NCBI RefSeq assembly: GCF_001045435.1
Contig: NZ_LFNG01000010.1
Location: 78,679-142,678, forward strand
Length of the DNA: 64,000 nt
Origin: Chryseobacterium koreense CCUG 49689
Lineage (GTDB): Bacteria > Bacteroidota > Bacteroidia > Flavobacteriales > Weeksellaceae
Direction of reading: 5' to 3'
How positions within the stretch are numbered: the stretch's first letter is position 1; each line of letters begins with the position of its first letter. Below are positions 52,619 through 61,322 of this stretch, in pieces. The translations under genes and the position numbers were made by a program. The notes under the pieces are model-generated. The model was not told the origin of the DNA. It ran no database searches and saw only the letters and a program-made list of their open reading frames with translations.

Positions 52619-52879
52619 ATGAAAAATTTAGTTAAAATATTGGGACTGGGCTTAATTTTGGTTGCAAATTTTGCACTCGCCTGTGATGCATGCAAGTTGC
52701 AGCAGCCGAAACTGACGCAGGGATTCACACACGGAACTGGACCCGACAGCAAATGGGATTGGGTAATTGTGGCAGTCATCGCTCTGATCACAATTTACAC
52801 CCTGATCTATTCCATTAAATATATCGCGAAACCCGGCGAAAAAAACAAAAACCATATTAAACATTCTATTTTAAATTAA
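52619..52879 (+). CDS. small membrane protein of the oxidase operon
   Basis: The protein has 86 residues. A signal peptide is followed by CDACKLQQPKLTQGFTHG, which has a CxxC pair, and by one membrane helix (about 42-66). It starts 2 bp after the previous gene. The CxxC pair may bind metal or form a disulfide. A role in assembly of the oxidase is inferred from its place in the operon only. Confidence 0.75.
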   Translation: MKNLVKILGLGLILVANFALACDACKLQQPKLTQGFTHGTGPDSKWDWVIVAVIALITIYTLIYSIKYIAKPGEKNKNHIKHSILN

Positions 52880-52896
52880 TTTTAAAATATCAGGAG

Positions 52897-53310
52897 ATGA
52901 CCAAAGACCGCTCAACCATAAAGATTTTTATCGATGATGATCCGCATCCGATTGCTGATCTGGAAACTCCAATCGTTTTTGATTTCGATACCTCGAAACT
53001 GACCGATGGAGAACACACCATGAAGATTGTCAGCAGATCGATCTCCGGAAGAGAAGGAATCCGGCTCATTAATTTCCAGGTCAGAAACGGCCCTTCAATC
53101 AGCGTGGAAGGATTGAAGGAAAATGACGTGGTGGACGGAAGTTTTCCGCTGATGATCAATGCTCACGATAAAGCGAGTGTAAAAAGTTTCGTGGTGGAAG
53201 GAAGTGAGACGCCGCAAACCATCCCAGTCTGGATGTGGGTGCTGATCATACTAATTGCCGCGTGGAGCGCATATTACGGAATAACCTACTTTAATGGACA
53301 CCCATACTAA
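52897..53310 (+). CDS. C-terminally anchored beta-domain protein of the oxidase operon
   Basis: The protein has 137 residues. The first ~105 appear beta-rich, like an Ig-type or oxidase-associated domain (FDFDTSKLTDGEHTMKIVS). One membrane helix lies at about 110-128. It has no signal peptide, so the orientation of the soluble part is uncertain. It lies 17 bp after the previous gene and before a strong terminator. The function is unknown; an accessory or assembly role is inferred. Confidence 0.7.
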   Translation: MTKDRSTIKIFIDDDPHPIADLETPIVFDFDTSKLTDGEHTMKIVSRSISGREGIRLINFQVRNGPSISVEGLKENDVVDGSFPLMINAHDKASVKSFVVEGSETPQTIPVWMWVLIILIAAWSAYYGITYFNGHPY

Positions 53311-53329
53311 GTTTTCATATAAATTGAGG

Positions 53330-53367
53330 AAGCGGTTTCAAAATTATTTTGAAGCCGCTTTTTATTT
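53330..53367 (+). terminator. terminator of the oxidase operon
   Basis: A 14-bp stem (AAGCGGTTTCAAAA / TTTTGAAGCCGCTT with one G-T pair) and a 3-nt loop, followed by TTTATTT. Confidence 0.9.
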
Positions 53368-53395
53368 GGAAATAATTCGTCTGCAGAAAATCTGA

Positions 53396-53692
53396 TTATG
53401 CCAAAAACTCAATCTGCTTGTCCTTGAAATTATTTTTCTCAACCAGTTTGTTCATGGTTTTCAGCATCTTTTTTCTTAAACTTGCTAATTGCCTGATGTT
53501 TTTGTCTTCGCTATAATCAAAAATATTATCGTCAAAGGTAAAAGTGTCTCCTTCTTTGAATTCGATGTCGTGTTTCTTCATTTCCTTCAGAAGCATCAGA
53601 TTGGTCATGGTTTCCACCAATCCATATTCTGAATCCGCCAGTTTTTTCAATGATTTCAGAACCTGTTTCTTGTATTTTTTCTTCGCGCCCAT
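53396..53692 (-). CDS. small basic cytoplasmic protein of unknown function
   Basis: The protein has 98 residues and is Lys-rich and helical (about 30% Lys/Glu/Asp). The middle has FKEGDTFTFDDNIFDYSEDK. No domain is recognised. It is convergent with the oxidase operon. I see no close promoter element; a repeat of ATTCGTAATTCGTAATTC lies upstream at 53737-53754. Confidence 0.65.
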   Translation of the reverse strand: MGAKKKYKKQVLKSLKKLADSEYGLVETMTNLMLLKEMKKHDIEFKEGDTFTFDDNIFDYSEDKNIRQLASLRKKMLKTMNKLVEKNNFKDKQIEFLA

Positions 53693-53815
53693 ATCTTAAA
53701 GTTTTGTTTTTAAATGGTAAATTTCCTTTTTGCAATTCGTAATTCGTAATTCAAAAGGGTTTCAAAGTTAACCAATTTTCTCAAAACTTCTCTGAAACCA
53801 CTGGTCTAAAATTGC

Positions 53816-53823
53816 TATATTTG
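53816..53823 (+). promoter_or_regulatory. -7 element of the second ECF sigma gene
   Basis: TATATTTG lies 6 bp before the ATG at 53830, consistent with a near-leaderless mRNA. Confidence 0.6.
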
Positions 53824-53829
53824 TTCACC

Positions 53830-54387
53830 ATGGAAAAAGCGGAACTTTTATCCTTAATCGCCTCAGCTAAAAACAAAGACCAAAAAGCACAAACCAGGCT
53901 CATCAACGCACATTGGGTGGATGTTTTCAGTTTTGTGTTGAAGAAGGTTCAGGATGAAAATGCGGCTGATGAAATTACCGTATCGGTGTTTTCAAAAGTC
54001 TTGGCGAAATTGGATTTGTTTGATCCCAATTTCCAGTTTAAAACCTGGATATTGACCATCGCCCAGAATTCCGTGATCGATTATTGGCGTAGGAAGGCCC
54101 GTGAAAATGAAGATTCCACAGATAATTTCGATGACTTTAAAAATCACTTTGCTCGTTCGCCAGAGGAACTTTTGATTTCCGAGGAAGAGCAGAAACAGAT
54201 CATCTCGGTCATAGAATCCCTGGATTCGAATTACCAGGACATTATCCGGCTCAGGTTTTTTGAGGAAAAAAGCATCAAGGAAATTGCCGAAGAACTCAAT
54301 CTGACCGTTGCCAATACCAAAGTTCGGATTATGCGTGCCAAAAAAGTGTTGGCAGAATTATTAAAAAACAATGAATTTGAAGATTGA
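53830..54387 (+). CDS. ECF-type RNA polymerase sigma factor
   Basis: The protein has 185 residues. Region 2 has FDPNFQFKTWILTIAQNSVIDYWRR. Region 4 has RFFEEKSIKEIAEELNLTVANTKVRIMRAKK. No anti-sigma gene follows; the next gene is lipA. The start is ATG 53830 after the promoter; a longer frame from 53812 begins inside the promoter. Confidence 0.92.
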   Translation: MEKAELLSLIASAKNKDQKAQTRLINAHWVDVFSFVLKKVQDENAADEITVSVFSKVLAKLDLFDPNFQFKTWILTIAQNSVIDYWRRKARENEDSTDNFDDFKNHFARSPEELLISEEEQKQIISVIESLDSNYQDIIRLRFFEEKSIKEIAEELNLTVANTKVRIMRAKKVLAELLKNNEFED

Positions 54388-54408
54388 CGAAAACAATTTC
54401 TAAATCCT

Positions 54409-54416
54409 TAATTTTG
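54409..54416 (+). promoter_or_regulatory. -7 element of lipA
   Basis: TAATTTTG lies 16 bp before the lipA ATG. Confidence 0.5.
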
Positions 54417-54432
54417 ACCTTTATTTCTACTA

Positions 54433-55299
54433 ATGAGCGAAGTTTTTTCAAATACAACCATTCAAAAGCCAAAGTGGATCCGCGTAAAACTCCCAACCGG
54501 GAAAAATTACCGCGAACTCCGAACTTTGGTGGATAAATATAAACTCAACACCATTTGCCAAAGCGGCAGTTGTCCGAACATGGGCGAATGTTGGGGAAAC
54601 GGAACCGCGACTTTCATGATTCTGGGAAACATCTGTACTAGAAGTTGTGGATTCTGCGGAGTGAAAACCGGAAAACCTTTAGACGTGAACTGGGACGAAC
54701 CCGAAAAAGTAGCCCGTTCCATCAAATTGATGAAAATCAAACACGCCGTCCTCACTTCCGTGGATCGTGACGATTTGAAAGATATGGGTTCCATTCTTTG
54801 GGCAGAAACCGTGAGCGCGGTTCGCAGAATTTCTCCGGGAACTACCATGGAAACCTTGATTCCGGATTTTCAGGGAATCCACAAACATCTCGACAGAATG
54901 ATCGAGGTAGCTCCGGAAGTAATTTCTCACAATATGGAAACCGTGAAAAGACTCACCCGCGAAGTTAGAATTCAGGCGAAATACGAAAGAAGTTTAGACG
55001 TCTTAAAATACCTGAAAGATGCCGGTCAACGAAGAACCAAAACCGGATTGATGCTCGGTTTGGGCGAAAAAAAAGAAGAGGTTTTCCAAACGATCGAGGA
55101 TATCAGAAATGCGAATGTGGACGTAATTACCATAGGACAGTATTTGCAACCCACAAAAAACCACCTCGCCGTGAAAAAATTCATCACTCCGGAAGAATTT
55201 GAAGAATATGGCGATTTCGCCAGAAATCTCGGTTTCCGACATGTGGAAAGTTCGCCTTTGGTCAGGAGTTCTTATCATGCGGAAAAACATATTTTGTAA
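54433..55299 (+). CDS. lipA: lipoyl synthase
   Basis: The protein has 288 residues. This radical-SAM enzyme inserts two sulfurs into octanoyl groups on lipoyl carrier proteins. The auxiliary cluster cysteines are in [18 protein letters not shown]. The radical-SAM CxxxCxxC is in [12 protein letters not shown]. The terminal arginine-serine-serine motif is in [10 protein letters not shown]. It stands alone, 45 bp after the sigma gene. Confidence 0.98.
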   Translation: MSEVFSNTTIQKPKWIRVKLPTGKNYRELRTLVDKYKLNTICQSGSCPNMGECWGNGTATFMILGNICTRSCGFCGVKTGKPLDVNWDEPEKVARSIKLMKIKHAVLTSVDRDDLKDMGSILWAETVSAVRRISPGTTMETLIPDFQGIHKHLDRMIEVAPEVISHNMETVKRLTREVRIQAKYERSLDVLKYLKDAGQRRTKTGLMLGLGEKKEEVFQTIEDIRNANVDVITIGQYLQPTKNHLAVKKFITPEEFEEYGDFARNLGFRHVESSPLVRSSYHAEKHIL

Positions 55300-55425
55300 G
55301 GGCTTGCCGAGTTTTGTATTCATACACAAATGCTGGACGAAACACCTTTTCGAAAATCGAAAAATAATCAATTTCATTTGAAACAGATAAGATTCACAGA
55401 TATTTAACTTAAAAAAAATAGTAAC

Positions 55426-56256
55426 ATGAAACTTTATCCAATTTTTTCGATGCTTTGTGCAGTCATTTTATTTTTTTCTTGCGCCGACAACAAGAAAACC
55501 TCTGAAAAGAATACGGAAATCGCCCCTTCCAAAAACATCAAAACCGAAGACGTGGTTTACAACATCCGCGGTGTAAACTACAAATCCTTCGCGGCGTTCC
55601 CCGCAGATTCTGACCAGCCAAAACCCGTGGTGATGGTCATTCCCGAATGGTGGGGTTTGACAGATTATGCCAAAAACCGAGCGAAACAACTCGCCGAATT
55701 GGGATATTTTGCTATGGCTGTCGATTTTTATGGTGAAGGAAAAGTGGTGGACAATCCCGAAGAAGCTGGAAAATTGGCGCAACCTTTCTACCAGATTCCA
55801 ATCAATGCTAAAATGATTTTCGATGCCGCAAAAGCACATGTCGTCACTTTTCCCAACGCAGATAATTCCAAAATTGCCGTGATCGGATATTGTTTCGGCG
55901 GTGCGCAAGCCTTGAACATGGCGCGTCAAGAAAGCGATTTGAAGGGAGTCGTCTCATTCCACGGAAACCTGGAAACCGGAGTCCGCGCAAAAAACAACAA
56001 GGTCAGAATCCTGGTCTGCAACGGTGCTGATGACAGTTTTGTATCTCCGGCAGAGATTGCTTCGTTCAAAAAAGAAATGGATTCCGCCAAAATCAACTAC
56101 CAATTTATCAATTACCCAAATTCGCTTCATTCCTTTACCAATCCTGCTTCCACCGAAATGGGCAAGAAATTCAATTTGAAAATCGCCTACAACAAAGAAG
56201 CCGATGAAAAATCCTGGAACGATATGAAAACATTCCTCGCAGATATTTTCAAGTGA
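55426..56256 (+). CDS. dienelactone hydrolase family lipoprotein
   Basis: The protein has 276 residues. The lipobox is LFFSC (Cys about 19). The alpha/beta hydrolase domain has PEWWGLTDYAKNRAKQLAELGY, the nucleophile motif GYCFGGAQAL with Cys in place of Ser as in dienelactone hydrolases, CNGADDSFV with the Asp, and SLHSFTNP with the His. It acts on an unknown ester, probably in the periplasm or at the outer membrane. It is convergent with the structured repeat at 56263. Confidence 0.9.
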   Translation: MKLYPIFSMLCAVILFFSCADNKKTSEKNTEIAPSKNIKTEDVVYNIRGVNYKSFAAFPADSDQPKPVVMVIPEWWGLTDYAKNRAKQLAELGYFAMAVDFYGEGKVVDNPEEAGKLAQPFYQIPINAKMIFDAAKAHVVTFPNADNSKIAVIGYCFGGAQALNMARQESDLKGVVSFHGNLETGVRAKNNKVRILVCNGADDSFVSPAEIASFKKEMDSAKINYQFINYPNSLHSFTNPASTEMGKKFNLKIAYNKEADEKSWNDMKTFLADIFK

Positions 56257-56262
56257 TTTTTT

Positions 56263-56400
56263 CTAGGAGCAACCAAGCTGTCGATTCTTCCGAAAACCCG
56301 TCCCGCTCTCCGTTGCAATCTTTTTTGGTGCATGAAGAGGACTGAAATCTTCGAAGTTCCGAAAATCACCAAAAAAGGATTTCCACTGCGATCGGGGCTA
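56263..56400 (-). ncRNA. dispersed structured RNA-like element, copy B
   Basis: Read on the minus strand: AGCCCCGAU, GCAGUGGAAAU, CUUUUUUGGUG, a long loop, CACCAAAAAAG, ACGGAGAGCGGGACGGG and GGUUGCUCC. The blocks and their order match copy A at 45323-45425. The loop is longer and partly palindromic (CUUCGAAG). It begins 6 bp after the stop codon of the convergent hydrolase gene. Confidence 0.7.
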
Positions 56401-56486
56401 TTGTCGAAGTTCGTTTTTTCTTTTCAAAATTTTTAACATGAGATATCGTAAAAAATACACTCATCCGATGTTAAGGAAAATTTCCC

Positions 56487-56494
56487 TAACTTTG
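56487..56494 (+). promoter_or_regulatory. -7 element of the Fic gene
   Basis: TAACTTTG lies 4 bp before the GTG at 56499, so the mRNA is predicted to start at or near the initiation codon. Confidence 0.6.
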
Positions 56495-56498
56495 TCTG

Positions 56499-57470
56499 GT
56501 GAAAGATTGGAAAACATATCCATACCAATTTGAAGGGTTCGAAAAACAGTTGCAAAGAATCGAAGAGAAGAAATCGCAACTCGACAAATTGCGCCCAATT
56601 CCTGCGATTGCCATTAAGAATATCAAAAAAAGTCTCACGCTGGAATGGACCTATAATTCCAACTCCATTGAAGGAAACACGCTTACTTTGCAGGAAACCA
56701 AAATGGTCGTCGAGGAAGGTTTCACCGTGAAAGGAAAATCCCTCCGCGAACATTTCGAAGCGTTGAATCATGCCGATGCAATTGAGTTTGTGGAAGATTT
56801 AGCTTCGAAAGAAAATCCATTGAGTTTCTCCAATATTTTAGAAGTTCATTCCTTGGTTTTGCAAAGAATTGAAAAGGAATTTGCCGGAAGATTTCGGAAC
56901 AGCGGCGTCCGAATTTCGGGTGCGAATTTCGTTCCTCCAAACGCGCTGAAAGTTCCAGATCTCATCGAGGACTTGATTGATTGGACCAACTCCAATTCAT
57001 TACACACCGTCATCAAATCTGCGATTTTTCATCATCGGTTTGTCTGGGTTCATCCGTTTTTTGACGGGAATGGAAGAACAGTTCGCCTGCTTTTCAACCT
57101 GCTGTTGATGAAGGATGGTTTTCCGCCGGCTATTATTTTGAAAAACGACCGTAAAAAGTATTACGATGCCTTGAACAAAGCCAATCAACACGATTATTCG
57201 AAACTTTTGCTGCTGATTTTTCAAGCTGTGGAAAGAAGTTTAGACATCTATCTGAGCAGCCTGAATAATTCCTATGATGATTATCTTCCCATTTCTACCA
57301 TTGTTCAGGAAGAAAGAGTTCCTTATGGAGCGGAATATTTGAGTCTCCTCGCACGGACTGGAAAAATCGATGCCTTCAAGGAGGGAAGAAACTGGTTAAC
57401 CACTGAAGAATCCATCAGAAACTATATCGCAAATCGAGATCGGAAAAGGATTTTGAATAATAAAAACTAA
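56499..57470 (+). CDS. Fic family AMP-transferase with N-terminal inhibitory helix
   Basis: The protein has 323 residues. The inhibitory motif SNSIEGN (54-60, Glu58) is the class II type located N-terminal to the Fic core. The catalytic loop HPFFDGNGRTVR starts at His185. The C-terminus (about 250-323) looks like a winged helix. Fic proteins transfer AMP or other groups to proteins; this self-inhibited form is usually autonomous, not a toxin needing a partner. No antitoxin gene lies next to it. Translation starts at GTG. Confidence 0.92.
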   Translation: MKDWKTYPYQFEGFEKQLQRIEEKKSQLDKLRPIPAIAIKNIKKSLTLEWTYNSNSIEGNTLTLQETKMVVEEGFTVKGKSLREHFEALNHADAIEFVEDLASKENPLSFSNILEVHSLVLQRIEKEFAGRFRNSGVRISGANFVPPNALKVPDLIEDLIDWTNSNSLHTVIKSAIFHHRFVWVHPFFDGNGRTVRLLFNLLLMKDGFPPAIILKNDRKKYYDALNKANQHDYSKLLLLIFQAVERSLDIYLSSLNNSYDDYLPISTIVQEERVPYGAEYLSLLARTGKIDAFKEGRNWLTTEESIRNYIANRDRKRILNNKN

Positions 57471-57523
57471 GCTTTGAGGGCAAAATTATTTTAAGCCACC
57501 AATTCACTAATGGTTTTGATTAT

Positions 57524-57556
57524 GTTAAAAATATTTGTGCATTCGTGGTATTTTTG
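57524..57556 (+). promoter_or_regulatory. promoter of cinA
   Basis: TTTTG (57524-57528), 20 bp, TATTTTTG (57549-57556), 24 bp before the ATG at 57581. It overlaps a sequence ATTTGTGCATTCGTGG that is common in intergenic DNA of this phylum. Confidence 0.65.
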
Positions 57557-57580
57557 CCGAAATTTGTAAAAAATACTTTA

Positions 57581-58828
57581 ATGAACGCGGCAATCCTCAT
57601 CATCGGCGATGAAATCCTTTCCGGAAACACACTCGATACCAATTCAAACTTTATCGCAACAGAACTGAGAAATATTGGAATATCGGTTTCAAGGATTTTC
57701 ACCGTTCCCGACGAAATCGACGCCATCAAAAACGGGTTGAAAGCTGCCACCGAAATTGCGAAAATCGTAATTGCAACCGGAGGAATCGGACCTACAAAAG
57801 ACGACAAGACCCGAACTGCTTTTGCGGAATTTTTCAATGACCAACTGGTTTTGGATGATGAAACTTTTGAACATTTAAAACAGCTTTTCATCAAAAGAAA
57901 ACGGGAGCATCTCTTGGAAATCAATAGAAATCAGGCGGTAGTTTTATCAAAATCCAGGATTTTCCAAAACGAAAACGGAACCGCGCCGTGCCAAATGATC
58001 GAGGAAAACGGGAAACTGGTCTTTTCGCTTCCGGGCGTCCCTTTTGAGGTGAAACCTTTCATCCGGAATCAAATTATTCCATTTCTGAGAGAGCGCTTCT
58101 CCTTAAAACATATTTTGACCCAAATTATTTCGGTGGTCGATTTCCCTGAAAGTCTGCTTTCTCAAACGATCGAGGATTGGGAATTGGCACTTCCGGAAAA
58201 TATTTCACTGTCTTATTTGCCGGTAGGGAACCGAATCAAACTTCGTTTAACTGCCGTTGGAAATGACCTCGATCAACTTAAAAATCAATTAAGTGCCGAA
58301 GTTGAAAAATTAAAGCCTTATATCTCGGAAAATGTAATTTCATGGAACGGAAATGAAATCCAGGAGATTTTGAAAGAAATCCTCATCGAAAAAAAACTCA
58401 CGCTTGCCACCGCGGAAAGTTGTACCGGTGGTGAATTGGCGCGCCTGATTACCTCTGTTTCGGGGAGTTCCAAGTATTTTTTGGGCGGAGTGATTCCTTA
58501 CGATTATCACAAAAAAATGGAGATTCTAGGTGTTTCTGAAAAAACGATTTTAGAAAAAACCGTGGTTTCCGAAGAGGTCGCACAGGAAATGAGTCAGGGT
58601 TGTCAAAAATTATTTAAAACCGATATTTCGATTTCTACCACAGGGGTTTCCGGACCGAATTCCGATGAGTTCAACAGCGAAATTGGGACCGTATTCTATT
58701 CCATCCGCATCAATGATTTTGAGAAAACGAACCGGCTCTTTCTTCCGCATTTGGACCGAAATGATTTTGCACACTTCGTTTCGCAGAGGGTTTTGCAAGA
58801 TCTGGTTTCTTATTTGGTTAAGGATTAA
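57581..58828 (+). CDS. cinA: CinA family nicotinamide-nucleotide amidohydrolase
   Basis: The protein has 415 residues. The N-terminal molybdopterin-binding-like domain (about 1-165) has IIGDEILSGNTLDTNSNFIA and GGIGPTKDD. The C-terminal PncC domain (about 260-415) has ATAESCTGGELARLIT, which carries the catalytic residues that deamidate NMN. It may act in pyridine-nucleotide repair. An upstream frame start at 57545 lies between the promoter and ATG and is rejected. Confidence 0.95.
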   Translation: MNAAILIIGDEILSGNTLDTNSNFIATELRNIGISVSRIFTVPDEIDAIKNGLKAATEIAKIVIATGGIGPTKDDKTRTAFAEFFNDQLVLDDETFEHLKQLFIKRKREHLLEINRNQAVVLSKSRIFQNENGTAPCQMIEENGKLVFSLPGVPFEVKPFIRNQIIPFLRERFSLKHILTQIISVVDFPESLLSQTIEDWELALPENISLSYLPVGNRIKLRLTAVGNDLDQLKNQLSAEVEKLKPYISENVISWNGNEIQEILKEILIEKKLTLATAESCTGGELARLITSVSGSSKYFLGGVIPYDYHKKMEILGVSEKTILEKTVVSEEVAQEMSQGCQKLFKTDISISTTGVSGPNSDEFNSEIGTVFYSIRINDFEKTNRLFLPHLDRNDFAHFVSQRVLQDLVSYLVKD

Positions 58829-58832
58829 AACC

Positions 58833-59025
58833 TTGTTGCTTTCAAAATTCAAAGAAAACATAAAGAAATTGAAAGCGTATGCAACTTCAGTTTATTTTGC
58901 GCTTTTTGACCGCATAACGCCTATTGCTGCTTAAATTTTGGCTGCGATTCTGATTTGATTTTTGCGTTGCCGATGATCTTATTCTACGGATTTTTAGTGT
59001 TTTTCCTTTACAATCTTTTTTCTTA
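58833..59025 (+). pseudogene. decayed DUF1232 (YkvA-like) gene
   Basis: One frame gives LLSKFKENIKKLKAYATS, then VYFALFDRITPIAA and a stop (58932-58934). Past the stop the same frame continues ILAAILI. After a second stop another frame gives FALPMILFYGFLVF. This order matches the DUF1232 pattern VYaLylAl-d-rTPlaaKilaa-YalSPiDLIPDfIPv. At least one nonsense change and one frameshift are present. The start codon is missing or TTG. It lies between cinA and the first M13 gene. Confidence 0.55.
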
Positions 59026-59115
59026 AGGAATGATTTTTAAGTTTTTTTATTGCAATTCCGTAACAAATCTGTTGATCAATTGACATATCCTTTAAATATC
59101 CATAACAATATCTTT

Positions 59116-61209
59116 ATGAAAAAGCTCAATATCGCAGTTCTTGCATTCGCGGGAATTGTAGCGCTCAGTTCATGCGCATCCAAAGTAGCGACTGTATCTG
59201 TATCTACACCTGCACCTCCTGCAACACCTATTACACCTAAAGTAGAAATTCCTGAAAACGGACTCGATTTGTCGGCAATGGACAAGTCGGTTCGTCCGCA
59301 AGACGATTTTTATAATTACGTGAACGGAAGCTGGATGAAGACTGCGAAAATTCCGGCCGATAAATCCACGTGGGGAAGTTTCAATAAGTTGGCGGAAGAT
59401 ACAGACAACAACTCGATGACGATTTTGAACTCGCTACTAAGCGACAAGTTCGCAGATGGAAGTGAAGGAAAGAAAATCCAGGATTTATACGCCACTTATA
59501 TGGATATGAACAAGCGAAATGCTGATGGAATTTCTCCAATTAAAGCGGATCTCGCAAAAATAGATGCCATCAAATCCGTTGCGGATTTCCAGAAATATTT
59601 GGTGGAAGCAACCAAAAACGGAGAGAACCCTTTTTATGCTTGGGGCGTCTTTTCTGACTTGAAAGATTCCAAAATGAATGCGGTTTACATGGGTGAGGCA
59701 GAGTTGGGATTAGGAAGGGATTATTACCAAAAAGTAAACCCGAAAAACACAGAAACCCTTGCTGAATATACAAAATATGTTGCTTCAATGCTCGACTATT
59801 TGGGATATAAAAATTCTTCGGAGGTGGCAAAAAATATCGTGAACTTTGAAAAAAGTATTGCGCAGACTTATTTGACCAACGAACAGATTCGCGATGCGAC
59901 TTTGCAGTATAATCCAAGAACGATGACGGAACTGAAAGGTATGGTGAAAAACGTGGACCTGTCTAAATATTTGACCTCAGTAGGTGTGAATACTGATCAA
60001 GTGATTTTGGGGGAATTGAATTATTATAAAAATCTAGACAAGTTCATCAACGCGAAAAATATTCCTTTGATTAAGGATTATATGAAATTCCACCTGCTTT
60101 CAGGAAGCGCAAGTTATCTTTCAGCAGATTTGGATGCCAAGAAATTTGGTTTCTACGGAAAATTTTTGAGAGGTCAGGATCAGCAAAGAGCGCAGGAAAA
60201 GCGCGCATTTGAGCTGATTAACGGAACTTTGGGTGAGGCTTTCGGGAAACTTTATGTTGAGAAGTATTTCCCTGCCGAAGCAAAGGCACAAATGGTGGAA
60301 CTGATCGGCTATTTGAAGAAAAGCTTTGTGAGCCACATCAATAATTTGAGTTGGATGTCTCCGGTAACCAAGGAAAAGGCATTGAACAAACTTAATAAAT
60401 TTACCGTGAAAGTTGCCTATCCGGACAAATGGAAAGATTATTCTAAACTGCAAATCCTGTCTGAAGCAAATGGGGGAACTTTGTACAAAAACCTTCAGAG
60501 TGTCACTTCATGGCAATATCAAAAAGATCTGGACAAAATCGGCAAACCGGTGGACAGAGCGGAATGGGGGATGACTCCACAAACCGTGAACGCCTATTAT
60601 AATCCGGTGAACAACGAAATAGTTTTTCCGGCAGCGATTCTGCAGCCGCCGTTCTTTAATCCGAAAGCGGATGCTGCCATTAATTTTGGTGGAATTGGAG
60701 CGGTAATCGGTCACGAAATGACCCATGGTTTCGATGATTCCGGTGCTCAATTCGATGCAGACGGAAATCTTGTAGATTGGTGGACTCCGGAAGATAAAGC
60801 CAATTTCGAGAAAGCCACGAAATCTCTCGCGGCACAATACAGCACTTACGAACCTGTGAAAGGAACTTTCGTGAACGGTGAATTTACCAACGGTGAAAAT
60901 ATCGCCGATTTGGGTGGCGTGAATATTTCTTACGATGCACTCCAAATGTATTTAAAAGATAAAGGAAATCCAGGCTTGATCAGCGGTTACACGCAGGATC
61001 AAAGGTTTTTCCTGAGCTGGGCAACTGTTTGGAGAACTTTGCAAAAAGAAGCTGCACTGATCAATCAGATCAAGACGAACGAACATGCTCCAGGATTATA
61101 CAGGGCTTTTGGACCGCTGGTGAACACAGATGCTTTTTACCAAGCATTTGATGTGAAAGAAGGGGATCAACTCTACAAAAAACCTGAAGCTCGGATTAAG
61201 ATCTGGTAA
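59116..61209 (+). CDS. M13 family metallopeptidase lipoprotein (first of tandem pair)
   Basis: The protein has 697 residues. The lipobox is LSSC (Cys about 19), followed by a Pro/Thr/Ala-rich linker. The neprilysin-like peptidase has the zinc motif HEMTH (His533, Glu534, His537) and the third ligand in ENIADLGG (Glu594, Asp598). The substrate pocket NAYYNPVNNEIVFPAAIL is also present. M13 enzymes cut small peptides outside the inner membrane. A longer frame from 59050 lacks a signal peptide, so the ATG at 59116 is chosen. Confidence 0.95.
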   Translation: MKKLNIAVLAFAGIVALSSCASKVATVSVSTPAPPATPITPKVEIPENGLDLSAMDKSVRPQDDFYNYVNGSWMKTAKIPADKSTWGSFNKLAEDTDNNSMTILNSLLSDKFADGSEGKKIQDLYATYMDMNKRNADGISPIKADLAKIDAIKSVADFQKYLVEATKNGENPFYAWGVFSDLKDSKMNAVYMGEAELGLGRDYYQKVNPKNTETLAEYTKYVASMLDYLGYKNSSEVAKNIVNFEKSIAQTYLTNEQIRDATLQYNPRTMTELKGMVKNVDLSKYLTSVGVNTDQVILGELNYYKNLDKFINAKNIPLIKDYMKFHLLSGSASYLSADLDAKKFGFYGKFLRGQDQQRAQEKRAFELINGTLGEAFGKLYVEKYFPAEAKAQMVELIGYLKKSFVSHINNLSWMSPVTKEKALNKLNKFTVKVAYPDKWKDYSKLQILSEANGGTLYKNLQSVTSWQYQKDLDKIGKPVDRAEWGMTPQTVNAYYNPVNNEIVFPAAILQPPFFNPKADAAINFGGIGAVIGHEMTHGFDDSGAQFDADGNLVDWWTPEDKANFEKATKSLAAQYSTYEPVKGTFVNGEFTNGENIADLGGVNISYDALQMYLKDKGNPGLISGYTQDQRFFLSWATVWRTLQKEAALINQIKTNEHAPGLYRAFGPLVNTDAFYQAFDVKEGDQLYKKPEARIKIW

Positions 61210-61229
61210 TATTCATCAATGAATTTTAC

Positions 61230-61265
61230 GCGTTAACAAGGTTTAGGACCTTGTTAACGCTTTTT
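61230..61265 (+). terminator. terminator between the M13 genes
   Basis: A perfect 13-bp stem GCGTTAACAAGGT/ACCTTGTTAACGC with a 5-nt loop and TTTTT. Confidence 0.92.
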
Positions 61266-61283
61266 GATGCAGATATTTATTAT

Positions 61284-61291
61284 TATCTTTG
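61284..61291 (+). promoter_or_regulatory. -7 element of the second M13 gene
   Basis: TATCTTTG lies 31 bp before the ATG, with TTTTG 17 bp upstream. Confidence 0.55.
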
Positions 61292-61322
61292 GTCAATCTT
61301 CAATAAAATTTAATTATTAGTA

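Noticed and set aside
53737..53754. repeat of ATTCGTAATTC units as a possible CRISPR or attachment site
   Set aside because: Only two to three short units; such strings are common in intergenic DNA of this phylum and no spacers are present.
56499..57470. Fic gene as a toxin-antitoxin module
   Set aside because: The inhibitory helix is within the same protein and no small antitoxin gene is adjacent.
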